Shown here: piece after piece, positions 44,460 through 52,249 of the stretch | How the letters are laid out: each line of letters opens with the position of its first letter | How positions within the stretch are numbered: position 1 is the stretch's first letter | Assembly (NCBI RefSeq): GCF_900172265.1 | Contig: NZ_FWFK01000001.1 | Span: forward strand, 62,001-126,000 | From: Roseivivax jejudonensis | GTDB taxonomy: Bacteria > Pseudomonadota > Alphaproteobacteria > Rhodobacterales > Rhodobacteraceae | DNA length: 64,000 bases | Reading direction: 5' to 3' | Notes under the pieces: generated by a model | Database searches by the model: none | Told to the model about the DNA's origin: nothing | Seen by the model: only the letters and a program-made list of their open reading frames with translations | Position numbers and translations under genes: made by a program

Positions 44460-45202
44460 GCCGTCTTGCCGGACAGCATATCCTCGTCACCGGCGCGGGC
44501 GCCGGGATCGGCGCCGCCGTGGCCCGCCGCCTCGCGGCCGAGGGCGCGTCAGTCACCTGCACCGATCTCGACGGCGCCGCGGCTGATGCCACCGCAGAGG
44601 CGATCCGGACCGCGGGGGGAGCAGCGACCGCTGTCGCCTGTGACGTCTCGGACGATGCCGCGATGGATGCCGCCTTCACGACGGCGGAGGCGGAATTCGG
44701 CCCGGTGACGGGCCTCGTCAACAACGCGGGCATCGTGCTGCAATCGCGCCTCGAGGACATGGCGATCGCGGATTTCGACCGCATGATCGCGGTGCATCTG
44801 CGCGGCACGTTCCTCGGATGCCGCCGCGCCATCGGCCCTATGCTCGAGGCAGGACGGGGCAGCATCGTCAACATGGCCTCGCAACTCGGCCAGATCGGCG
44901 GCGTCGAGCTCACGCATTACTCGGCGGCCAAGGCCGGCATCATCGGCCTGACCAAGGCGCTGGCCCGCGAGGTGAGCGACCGCGGCGTGCGCGTTAACGC
45001 GGTCGCGCCCGGGCCGATCAATACCGACCTCGTACGCAGTCTCAGCGCCGACTGGCGCGCGGCCAAGGCTGCCGACCTGCCGCTCGGCCGCTTCGGAGAG
45101 TCCGAGGACGTGGCGGCGACGGTCGCCTTCCTGATGTCGGACGACGCCGCGATATACGTGGGCCAGACCCTCGGCCCGAATTCCGGCGACGTGATGCTTT
45201 GA
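44456..45202 (+). CDS. short-chain dehydrogenase 1 of the cyclic-amide cluster
   Basis: A 248-residue classical SDR: TGAGAGIG at residues 12-19, CTDLD after strand 2 (Asp37 region favours NAD+), NNAG at 89-92, Ser142, Tyr155 and Lys159. GTG start at 44456 overlapping the PotC-like stop. It resembles 3-oxoacyl-ACP reductase or sugar/amino-alcohol dehydrogenases. Coupling to the transporter implies that the imported compound or its first product carries an oxidisable hydroxyl or reducible carbonyl. Confidence 0.88.
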   Translation: MSRLAGQHILVTGAGAGIGAAVARRLAAEGASVTCTDLDGAAADATAEAIRTAGGAATAVACDVSDDAAMDAAFTTAEAEFGPVTGLVNNAGIVLQSRLEDMAIADFDRMIAVHLRGTFLGCRRAIGPMLEAGRGSIVNMASQLGQIGGVELTHYSAAKAGIIGLTKALAREVSDRGVRVNAVAPGPINTDLVRSLSADWRAAKAADLPLGRFGESEDVAATVAFLMSDDAAIYVGQTLGPNSGDVML

Positions 45203-45216
45203 GGAGCCGAGACACC

Positions 45217-45969
45217 ATGCGCAACGTTCTCATTACCGGATCGGGCATCGGCATCGGCCGCGCCACCGCCAAGGCCTTCGCGGCCGCGGGGGACCGGGTG
45301 ATCGTGACCGACGTTCTCGATTGCGAGGGCCGCGCGGTCGCCGACGAGATCAACGCCACCGACGGCACGGCCGAGTTCCACGCGCTCGACGTCACCTCGA
45401 CGGAGGCCGCCGATGCCGTCGTGGCCAAGGTCGAGGCCGACCACGGGCCTCTCGATGTCATCGTGTGCAACGCGGGCATCGCGCACCGCGTGCCGCTTAC
45501 CGACATGACGGACGAGGCGTGGGACCGCACCTTCGAGATCGATCTCAAGGGGATGATGCGGCTCGTGCGAGCCGCCGCGCCGGCGATGCGCGCACGCGGC
45601 AGCGGCGCCATCGTCTGCCTGTCCTCGATCATGGGCGTGGCCTACGGCTGGGACGAGCATGTGCACTATTCCGCGGCAAAGTCCGGCGTCGTCGGGCTGG
45701 TCCGCGGTCTCGCGGTCGAACTCGCCGGCGACGGGCTGCGCGTCAACGGCATCGCGCCCGGCTACATCCGCACGGCCCAGGCGCTGTCGGAGAAGCATTC
45801 GCTCGGGCCTGCGGGCCTCGAGAAGGCGGCGAGCTTCATTCCCATGGGACGCGTGGGCGAACCCGAGGACATCGCCGACGTCATCACATTCCTCGCCTCC
45901 GACAAGGCCCGGTACATGACCGGGCAGACCATAACCGTGGACGGGGGATTGCTCGTCGGACGCTACTAG
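45217..45969 (+). CDS. short-chain dehydrogenase 2 of the cyclic-amide cluster
   Basis: A 250-residue classical SDR with TGSGIGIG at residues 7-14, an acidic residue after strand 2 (VTDVLD, NAD+-type), CNAG at 84-87 (first Asn replaced by Cys), Ser136/137, Tyr151 and Lys155. ATG 45217 follows GAGGAG; an in-frame upstream start at 45199 adds six residues. It follows SDR 1 by 14 bp. The two SDRs share the fold but are not close copies, so they probably act on different steps. Confidence 0.88.
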   Translation: MRNVLITGSGIGIGRATAKAFAAAGDRVIVTDVLDCEGRAVADEINATDGTAEFHALDVTSTEAADAVVAKVEADHGPLDVIVCNAGIAHRVPLTDMTDEAWDRTFEIDLKGMMRLVRAAAPAMRARGSGAIVCLSSIMGVAYGWDEHVHYSAAKSGVVGLVRGLAVELAGDGLRVNGIAPGYIRTAQALSEKHSLGPAGLEKAASFIPMGRVGEPEDIADVITFLASDKARYMTGQTITVDGGLLVGRY

Positions 45970-46014
45970 GCGCCGGCGCGCGAAACTGAGTGCAATCAGC
46001 AACAGGGACCAAAG

Positions 46015-47226
46015 ATGACCAGGACACACCTTTCGCGACGCGGCATGCTCGCCTCGATGGGCGCCTTCGCCGGCTCCTCCGCCCTGATGACCCCACAGAT
46101 GGCCTTTGCGCAGAGCCTCGGCGACCAGGCGCTGCGCACCGTCGGGCTGTCGGTGACGGTGCAGGAGCGGATCCTCAACAACTTCCAGGAGCAGTCGGGC
46201 GTGGGCTCGGTGTCGGGCAAGGCCGACATCTTCCCCAACACCCAGACGGAGCTTCTGTCGGGCTCGACCGCCTACGATTGCTGGGAGATCATCGGCGAGC
46301 GCCTGCCGGCGATGACCATCACCGAAACGATCAGCCCGATCCCGGTGGCAGACCTGCAGAACTGGAACGCGATCCGCGACACGTTCGTGCAAACCGACGA
46401 CCGGATGGAGGCGCGCGCGCAGATCTCCGGCCAGATCTGGGCGGACGACGAGCAGTCGCAGCTCTGGATGGTGCCGAGCGTCTACAACTTCGACTCCATC
46501 GGCTACCGCCCCGATCTCGTCGATGCCGAGGAAGCCAACACCTGGACGGCGCTGTTCGATGAGAAGTTCAAGGGCAAGACCGGCCTCAACGTCGATCCGC
46601 TCATCGCCTTCGGCCAGGCGATCCTCGCGATGAACTCGATGGGCATGCTCGAGGTGCCGAACCCGGGCAACCCCAGCCGTGAAGAGATCGACGAGGCCGC
46701 GGCCTTCCTGATCGACAAGAAGAAGCAGGGCCAGTTCCGCGCGCTCTGGGGCGATTTCGGCGAACTCGTGAACCTTCTGGCTTCGGGCGAAATGATCCTC
46801 GCCGACGCGTGGCAGCCGGCGGTGATGGCGGTGAAGGCACAGGGCATCCAGTGCTCCTACGCCGTCCCGCGCGAGGGGTATCGTGCGTGGGCGATCGGCG
46901 TCACGCAGATCGCGTCCTCGCCCAATGCTGCGGCGGTCAAGGCCTATGCCGATTACTGGCTGTCCGGCCCTCCGGGCATCATCGTGTCCGAGCAGGGCTA
47001 CTACTCGCCGACCACGACGATCAAGGACGTCATGGACCCAGCCAAGTACGGCTTCTGGTACGAGGGCAAGCCGTGGGAAGGCGCGCCCGAGCGCGGCATC
47101 CAGGAAGGCGAGACGCGCGACGGCGGCAGCCTCGAGGAGCGCGCCAGCCATGTCAGCTACTGGCACCAGTGGCCCGACGAATACGATCACCTCATCATGC
47201 GCTGGGACGAGTTCCTCAGCGCCTGA
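46015..47226 (+). CDS. spermidine/putrescine-type ABC substrate-binding protein, Tat signal
   Basis: A 403-residue binding protein with a twin-arginine signal (LSRRGMLASMGAFAGSSAL, cleavage near MAFAQ). The mature part matches PotD/PotF-like proteins (DIFPNTQTELLSGSTAYDCWEI, LWMVPSVYNFDSIGYRPD, WADDEQSQ). It delivers ligand to the permeases at 42683 and 43608. It is a paralog of the signal-less protein at 39090. A strong hairpin separates it from the downstream ATPase. Confidence 0.87.
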   Translation: MTRTHLSRRGMLASMGAFAGSSALMTPQMAFAQSLGDQALRTVGLSVTVQERILNNFQEQSGVGSVSGKADIFPNTQTELLSGSTAYDCWEIIGERLPAMTITETISPIPVADLQNWNAIRDTFVQTDDRMEARAQISGQIWADDEQSQLWMVPSVYNFDSIGYRPDLVDAEEANTWTALFDEKFKGKTGLNVDPLIAFGQAILAMNSMGMLEVPNPGNPSREEIDEAAAFLIDKKKQGQFRALWGDFGELVNLLASGEMILADAWQPAVMAVKAQGIQCSYAVPREGYRAWAIGVTQIASSPNAAAVKAYADYWLSGPPGIIVSEQGYYSPTTTIKDVMDPAKYGFWYEGKPWEGAPERGIQEGETRDGGSLEERASHVSYWHQWPDEYDHLIMRWDEFLSA

Positions 47227-47235
47227 TCCGATGTC

Positions 47236-47260
47236 GGAGACGGCGCCCGGCGCCGTCTCC
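47236..47260 (+). terminator. strong hairpin after the Tat-exported binding protein
   Basis: Perfect 11-bp stem GGAGACGGCGC/GCGCCGTCTCC with a 3-nt loop, 10 bp after the stop and followed by TCCCC. It lacks a T run, so it is more likely an attenuator or mRNA-end stabiliser than a full terminator. Confidence 0.6.
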
Positions 47261-47294
47261 TCCCCTGCCCGATCGCCCCGCGCCGGAGAAGAGA

Positions 47295-48398
47295 ATGTCC
47301 GACCACGACCTCGAACTCGTGAAGCTCAAGAAGGTCTACCCCGGCGGTACGCTGGCGGTCGAAGCCTTCGACCTTAAGGTGAAGAAGGGCGAATTCATCT
47401 CCTTCGTCGGCCCATCGGGCTGCGGCAAGACCACCACGCTGCGCATGATCGCGGGGCTCGAGAGCATCACCTCTGGCAACCTGCTGATCCGCGGCAAGGA
47501 TTTCACCACCGTTCGGGCCGAGGACCGCCCGACCGCGACGATCTTTCAGAATTACGCGATCTTCCCGCACATGACTGTCGCCGAAAACATCGCCTTCGGC
47601 TTGCAGGTGCGAGGCAAGGAGCCGGCAGAGGTGAAGCGTCGCGTCGACGCGATCATCGAGACGCTGCAGATCGGCGATATCCGCGATGCCCGAGAAAGCG
47701 CGCTTTCCGGTGGGCAGAAGCAGCGCGTGTCGCTCGCCCGCGGCCTCGTGACCGAACCCGATATCCTTCTGCTCGACGAACCGCTGGGCGCGCTCGACGC
47801 CAACCTGCGCAAGTCGATTCAGGAAGAGCTGAAGATCCTTCAGCGCGACCTCGGGATCACCTTCATCTTCGTCACGCACGCGCAATCCGAAGCGCTTTCG
47901 ATGGGCGACCGCGTGGTGGTGATGAACTCCGGCCGGGTCGAACAGATCTCCGAACCGTTCGAGCTCTACACCCGCCCGAAGAGCCCGTTTGTCGCGCGCT
48001 TCATCGGCCGCAACAAGATTATCGAGGGCAAGCTCGGCGGCCTGTCGGACGGTCGCGCGACCGTCGAGACCGCGTTCGGGCCGCTCGCCGGAATCCCGAG
48101 TTTCGACGCCGGGCATGTCGCCTCGGGCGGCGCGGTCTTCGTCGTGGCGCCGTCTGAGTACGTGGAGATCCTGCCGGCCGGACAGGCCGCAGCGGAGCCC
48201 GGCTACGACACGATTTCGGGCACGGTGTCGACGATCGAGCCGGTCGGACAGGTTGTCTACGTCACCGTCGAGCTGCCCGGCATGGCCCCCATCCGCATCG
48301 AGGCCTACCGCGACAAGATCGAGGGCGCGGGCCTCGCGCCCGGCGCGTCGGTCGACCTGCGCTGGAAGGCCGAGCGCGCCACCGTCGTCGCGGCCTGA
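47295..48398 (+). CDS. spermidine/putrescine-type ABC transporter ATPase 2
   Basis: A 367-residue PotA/UgpC-like ATPase with Walker [11 protein letters not shown]-loop [20 protein letters not shown], signature [15 protein letters not shown], Walker [14 protein letters not shown], intact switch His in [14 protein letters not shown] and a C-terminal TOBE domain. Unlike ATPase 1 (41583) it keeps the switch His, so this may be the main motor, or the two may form a mixed pair with one degenerate site. GGAGAAGAG precedes ATG 47295. Confidence 0.9.
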   Translation: MSDHDLELVKLKKVYPGGTLAVEAFDLKVKKGEFISFVGPSGCGKTTTLRMIAGLESITSGNLLIRGKDFTTVRAEDRPTATIFQNYAIFPHMTVAENIAFGLQVRGKEPAEVKRRVDAIIETLQIGDIRDARESALSGGQKQRVSLARGLVTEPDILLLDEPLGALDANLRKSIQEELKILQRDLGITFIFVTHAQSEALSMGDRVVVMNSGRVEQISEPFELYTRPKSPFVARFIGRNKIIEGKLGGLSDGRATVETAFGPLAGIPSFDAGHVASGGAVFVVAPSEYVEILPAGQAAAEPGYDTISGTVSTIEPVGQVVYVTVELPGMAPIRIEAYRDKIEGAGLAPGASVDLRWKAERATVVAA

Positions 48399-48453
48399 CC
48401 GCGATGGCCATTCGACACCAGATATCGAAAACGAGGGAGTGAAGGAGAACCCC

Positions 48454-49329
48454 ATGGCCAAGAAGATCTATTGCGCGTTCGGCGTCGACGTGGACGCCGT
48501 GGGCGGCTGGCTCGGCTCCTACGGCGGCGAGGACAGCCCCTGCGACATAAGCCGCGGCATGTTCTCGGGCGAAGTCGGCTCGATGCGCCTGCTCGAGCTG
48601 TTCCGGCGCTGGGGCATCAAGACGACGTGGTTCATCCCGGGCCACTCGCTCGAGACCTTTCCCGATCAGATGAAAGCTGTCGCCGATGCCGGCCACGAGA
48701 TCGGGATGCACGGCTACAGCCACGAGAACCCGATTGCCATGACGCCGGAGCAGGAAGAGGCGGTCATGGACAAGTCCATCGGCCTGATCGAGGAACTCTG
48801 CGGCCGACGGCCCACTGGCTATGTCGCGCCCTGGTGGGAATTCAGCCGGGTCTCGAACGAGCTGCTTCTGAAGAAGGGCATCAAGTACGATCACTCGCTG
48901 ATGCACAACGACTTCACGCCCTACCGCGTGCGCGTCGGCGACAGCTGGACCAAGATCGACTACTCCAAACCGGCCGAGGAGTGGATGAAACCGCTCGTGC
49001 GCGGCGAGGAAACCGACCTGATCGAGATCCCGGCATCGTGGTACCTCGACGATCTGCCGCCGATGATGTTCATGAAGGCGGCTCCGAACAGCCACGGCTT
49101 CGTCAACCCGCGCCACCTCGAGGAGATCTGGCGCGATCAGTTCGACTGGGTCTACCGGGAGATGGACTACGCGGTCTACACGCTGACGATCCATCCGGAC
49201 GTGTCGGGCAAACCGCAGGTGCTTCTGATGCTCGAACGGCTGTTCAACCATATCAGCAGCCATCCGGGCGTGGAGTGGACGACCTTCGACTCCATCGCCG
49301 ACGACTTCGACAAGCGCCACCCGCGCTGA
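48454..49329 (+). CDS. HpPgdA/cyclic-imidase-type polysaccharide deacetylase family hydrolase
   Basis: A 291-residue cytoplasmic metal hydrolase. It aligns, by memory, almost end to end with Helicobacter pylori PgdA (HP0310): Asp12 and Asp14 ([10 protein letters not shown]), His86-x3-His90 (HGYSHEN), [38 protein letters not shown] and His247 (TIHPDV). The same subfamily is said to include cyclic imide hydrolases, which open cyclic imides or ureides. With no signal peptide and amide-cleaving neighbours, imide or ureide hydrolysis is more likely than peptidoglycan deacetylation. GGAG precedes ATG 48454. Confidence 0.85.
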   Translation: MAKKIYCAFGVDVDAVGGWLGSYGGEDSPCDISRGMFSGEVGSMRLLELFRRWGIKTTWFIPGHSLETFPDQMKAVADAGHEIGMHGYSHENPIAMTPEQEEAVMDKSIGLIEELCGRRPTGYVAPWWEFSRVSNELLLKKGIKYDHSLMHNDFTPYRVRVGDSWTKIDYSKPAEEWMKPLVRGEETDLIEIPASWYLDDLPPMMFMKAAPNSHGFVNPRHLEEIWRDQFDWVYREMDYAVYTLTIHPDVSGKPQVLLMLERLFNHISSHPGVEWTTFDSIADDFDKRHPR

Positions 49330-49408
49330 TCGAGAGCGGGCGGGCGGCGCTCCCCCCCGACGCCGGCCGTCCGATCAGAACCGGAACTCGAACAAAGGAC
49401 GACGCGGC

Positions 49409-49729
49409 ATGTGCGGATTGTGCGGCCTTCTGGGTATCGTGCACTGGACCGAGACGAACGCGCATCCCGGCGCCTTCACCGGAACTGGGCGGCGCACGAT
49501 CCGCGCCGAGCGCGCGCATCGCGCCCGGCTGGTCAACGCCGCACTGGCGCCGGTCCGGATGAGCGTATCGGACTTCCAGGCGAGCGCATACCTGGTGCGC
49601 GCGCCGACCGGCCGGCAGGAGATCGTCGATGACCTGCAGTCGGTGTGGGGCGCGGTTGACCGGCTGAGGGGTGGGCCGGTCGACCCGCTCGACGAAGACT
49701 GGATCGCGGCGATGGAACGCGGATCATGA
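49409..49729 (+). CDS. small conserved protein with CGLCG motif, unknown function
   Basis: A 106-residue protein I do not recognise beyond its N-terminus MCGLCGLLG, which has two Cys two residues apart and is followed by HW. The middle is Arg/Ala-rich (RAERAHRARLVN), the end acidic. The final four bases overlap the CobW gene start (ATGA), so the two are translated together. A role as metal-binding partner of the CobW GTPase is a reasonable guess. It lies between the deacetylase-family gene and cobW in the same operon. Confidence 0.6.
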   Translation: MCGLCGLLGIVHWTETNAHPGAFTGTGRRTIRAERAHRARLVNAALAPVRMSVSDFQASAYLVRAPTGRQEIVDDLQSVWGAVDRLRGGPVDPLDEDWIAAMERGS

Positions 49730-50766
49730 TCCCGGTCAACGTCGTCACGGGCTTTCTCGGCTCCGGCAAGACGACGCTCCTGCGCGAGATCCTGCGCGCG
49801 CCGGCGTTCTCGGACAGCGCCGTCATCGTCAACGAATTCGGCGAGGTCGGGCTCGATCACCTGCTCATCGAGGAGGTCGAGGAGGGTGTTCTGCTGCTCG
49901 ACTCCGGGTGCATCTGCTGCACCGTGCGCTCTGACCTGCAGGAGACGATCCGCGACTTGCAGGCCAAGGCGGCGCGCGGCGCGATCCCCTCCTTCGCCCG
50001 CGTGATCGTCGAGACGACCGGCGTGGCGGACCCCGCGCCCATCGTGTCGACCATCGCGGCGGAGCCGGTGATCCGGCAGCATTTCCGCATCGGCAACATC
50101 GTCGCCTGCGTCGACGGCGTGAACGGCGCCGCGACGCTCGATGCCCATCCCGAGCCTGAAAAACAGATCGCAGTCGCCGACCGAATCCTCGTGACCAAGG
50201 CGGATATCGCCGATGCCGGCGCGCTTGCCGCGGTCGAGGCGCGCGTCGCCGCGCTCAACCCGTTGACGCCGATGGCCCGGTCGACCGGGGCCGGGTTCGA
50301 CCCCGAGTTCCTGTTTGGCGACGATGTCGGCGACGCGGCCCGGCGCGCGGCCGAGGTGTCGCGCTGGCTGGCCCTGTCCGAACAGGCTGGCGCAGACGGA
50401 CACGCCCATCACAGCGACCATACGGCCGGGACGCAGTCGTTCGTCCTGCGCTACCCCGACCGGATCGACTGGACCGCGTTCGGCGTCTGGCTGACCGCGC
50501 TTCTGCACGCCCACGGCGAGAAAATCCTGCGCGTGAAGGGCATCCTGAACGTGCGGGAGAGCGACACGCCGGTGGTCATCCACGGCGTTCAGCACGTCGT
50601 GCATCCGCCCATGCATCTGAACGCGTGGCCCGACGACGACCGGGAGTCGCGCATCGTCTTCATCACCCGCGGGCTCGACAAGAGCAGGATCCTCCGCTCG
50701 CTGTCCGCGTTCATCGGAGAACCGACGCCGGGCCGCACGGCGGATGCGGCAGATCGGGTCAGCTGA
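49726..50766 (+). CDS. CobW/COG0523-family GTPase (metallochaperone)
   Basis: A 346-residue G3E GTPase: Walker A GFLGSGKTTL (residues 9-18), the metal motif Cys62-x-Cys64-Cys65 in SGCICCTV, ETTGVADPAPI, a guanine-specificity TKAD motif, a His-rich linker (GHAHHSDHT) and a C-terminal CobW domain. Such proteins insert Zn2+ or other metals into client enzymes. Clients here could be the metal-dependent deacetylase-type hydrolase upstream. Several nitrile hydratase and amidase operons also carry such activators. It has a 4-nt overlap with the CGLCG gene. Confidence 0.92.
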   Translation: MIPVNVVTGFLGSGKTTLLREILRAPAFSDSAVIVNEFGEVGLDHLLIEEVEEGVLLLDSGCICCTVRSDLQETIRDLQAKAARGAIPSFARVIVETTGVADPAPIVSTIAAEPVIRQHFRIGNIVACVDGVNGAATLDAHPEPEKQIAVADRILVTKADIADAGALAAVEARVAALNPLTPMARSTGAGFDPEFLFGDDVGDAARRAAEVSRWLALSEQAGADGHAHHSDHTAGTQSFVLRYPDRIDWTAFGVWLTALLHAHGEKILRVKGILNVRESDTPVVIHGVQHVVHPPMHLNAWPDDDRESRIVFITRGLDKSRILRSLSAFIGEPTPGRTADAADRVS

Positions 50767-50853
50767 CCGCGCAGCCCGCGCGCATGCATGTTCCAGCATC
50801 GGCCGACCGCAGCGCGCGGGCCTGAATGCCCGCCTCAATTCGAAAGTCCAGCC

Positions 50854-52218
50854 ATGAGCGACCTCGAAACCCTCGCACGTCTTCCTGCGACCGAGATCGG
50901 CGCAGCGCTCGGCCGACGGGAGATCCGCGCCAGCGACCTCGCCGAGCATTGCCTGGCGCGGATCGCGGCGCAGACGGAGCCTGTCTTCCTGTGCGTCACC
51001 GCCGATCGGGCCCGGGCCGAGGCGCGCGCCGCCGATGCGCGGCTCGACGCCGGGCGGCCCCTGTCGCCGCTCGACGGTGTGCCCGTGGCATGGAAGGACC
51101 TGTTCGACCTCGCCGGCGAGGTCACGACCGCCGGGTCTGACACGCGCCGCGCCGCCGCGCCCGCGGTCCGCGATTGCCGCGTGGCCGAACGCCTGACGCA
51201 GGCCGGCATGGTGTCGATGGGCAAGCTGAACATGACCGAGTTCGCGTATTCGGGCCTCGGGCTCAATCCGCATTTCGGCACGCCCGCGAACCCGCATGGC
51301 CGTGACGAGCCGCGGGTGCCGGGCGGGTCGTCCTCGGGGTCCGGCGTGGCGGTGGCGGCGGACCTCGTGCCCTGCGCGATGGGCACGGACACCGGAGGAT
51401 CGATCCGCATTCCCGCCGCGCTGAACGGGATCTTCGGATACAAGCCGTCCTCTGGCCGGATTCCCGACGCGGGGGTATTCCCTCTGTCGCGGACGCTCGA
51501 CACGGTCGGACCGCTTGCGCGCTCGGTTCCGGATCTCGTGGCGCTCGATGCGGCGCTGCGCGGCGGGGCGCCCGTCGCTCCGCGCCCGGCCGGCCTGCGC
51601 GGGCAACGGATCGTCGTGCCCGAAACCATCGTCTTCGACGACATCGAACCCGAAGTTGCGGAGGCTTTCGAGGCGGCGCTCGCAGCGCTGGAGACTGCCG
51701 GGGCCCTGATCGACCGCGCGCCGTTCGCGCCGTTCGCGCTCAGCGCCTCGCTCGCCGCGCAGCACGGATCGCTGGCAGCCGCGGACGCCTACGCGGAGCA
51801 TCGCACCCTGGTCGAAAGCGAGGCCGGGGCCCGCGTCGATCCCCGCGTGACCGACCGGATCATGGGCGGGGCGCAGATGTCGGCATTCGACGTCATCACG
51901 CTGCAGCGGGCGCGCAAACGTCTCGTGGCGCAGACCGCCGACGTTCTGGACGATGCGCTCCTCGCGTTTCCGACGGTTCCGCACGTCGCGCCCGAGATCG
52001 CGCCGCTCGACGCCGACCGCGCCCTGTTCCACCGGGTCAATCTGCTGACCCTGCGCAACACGATGCTCGGCAATTTCCTCGACATGCCCGGGGTCGCGAT
52101 GCCGATGGGAACGGGAGCCGCTGGCCTGCCGGTGAGCCTGCTGCTCTCGGCGCCGAGGGGTCGGGATGCGGCGCTTCTGGCAACGGCACTGGCCGCCGCG
52201 GATACGTTGGCAAGGTGA
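50854..52218 (+). CDS. amidase (amidase signature family)
   Basis: A 454-residue serine amidase with catalytic Lys81 (AWKDLF), the Gly/Ser loop GGSSSGSGVAVA (residues 157-168) and the nucleophile Ser183 in TDTGGSIRIPAALNG. It hydrolyses an amide to acid and ammonia; it resembles aspartyl/glutamyl-tRNA amidotransferase A and allophanate-type amidases, but gatB/gatC are absent. ATG 50854 is preferred over 50788. It follows cobW by 87 bp and ends in a bidirectional terminator. A half-amidase role after ring opening would fit the cluster. Confidence 0.9.
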   Translation: MSDLETLARLPATEIGAALGRREIRASDLAEHCLARIAAQTEPVFLCVTADRARAEARAADARLDAGRPLSPLDGVPVAWKDLFDLAGEVTTAGSDTRRAAAPAVRDCRVAERLTQAGMVSMGKLNMTEFAYSGLGLNPHFGTPANPHGRDEPRVPGGSSSGSGVAVAADLVPCAMGTDTGGSIRIPAALNGIFGYKPSSGRIPDAGVFPLSRTLDTVGPLARSVPDLVALDAALRGGAPVAPRPAGLRGQRIVVPETIVFDDIEPEVAEAFEAALAALETAGALIDRAPFAPFALSASLAAQHGSLAAADAYAEHRTLVESEAGARVDPRVTDRIMGGAQMSAFDVITLQRARKRLVAQTADVLDDALLAFPTVPHVAPEIAPLDADRALFHRVNLLTLRNTMLGNFLDMPGVAMPMGTGAAGLPVSLLLSAPRGRDAALLATALAAADTLAR

Positions 52219-52244
52219 CCCGGCCGAAGGCGGGTCACCTTGCC
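52209..52244. terminator. bidirectional terminator between amidase and hyuB
   Basis: Perfect 14-bp arms (52209-52222 and 52231-52244) around an 8-nt loop lie between the convergent amidase and hydantoinase B genes, overlapping the amidase stop. No long T run follows on either strand. It marks the boundary of the plus-strand operon. Confidence 0.7.
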
Positions 52245-52249
52245 GTCTG

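Noticed and set aside
48454-49329. Peptidoglycan deacetylase as the main function
   Set aside because: Sequence is close to HpPgdA, but no signal peptide is present and all neighbours handle small amides, so imide or ureide hydrolysis is the preferred hypothesis. Deacetylation is not excluded.
49375-52032. 885-codon minus-strand open frame opposite CobW and amidase
   Set aside because: Both plus-strand genes have intact catalytic motifs; the antisense frame has none.
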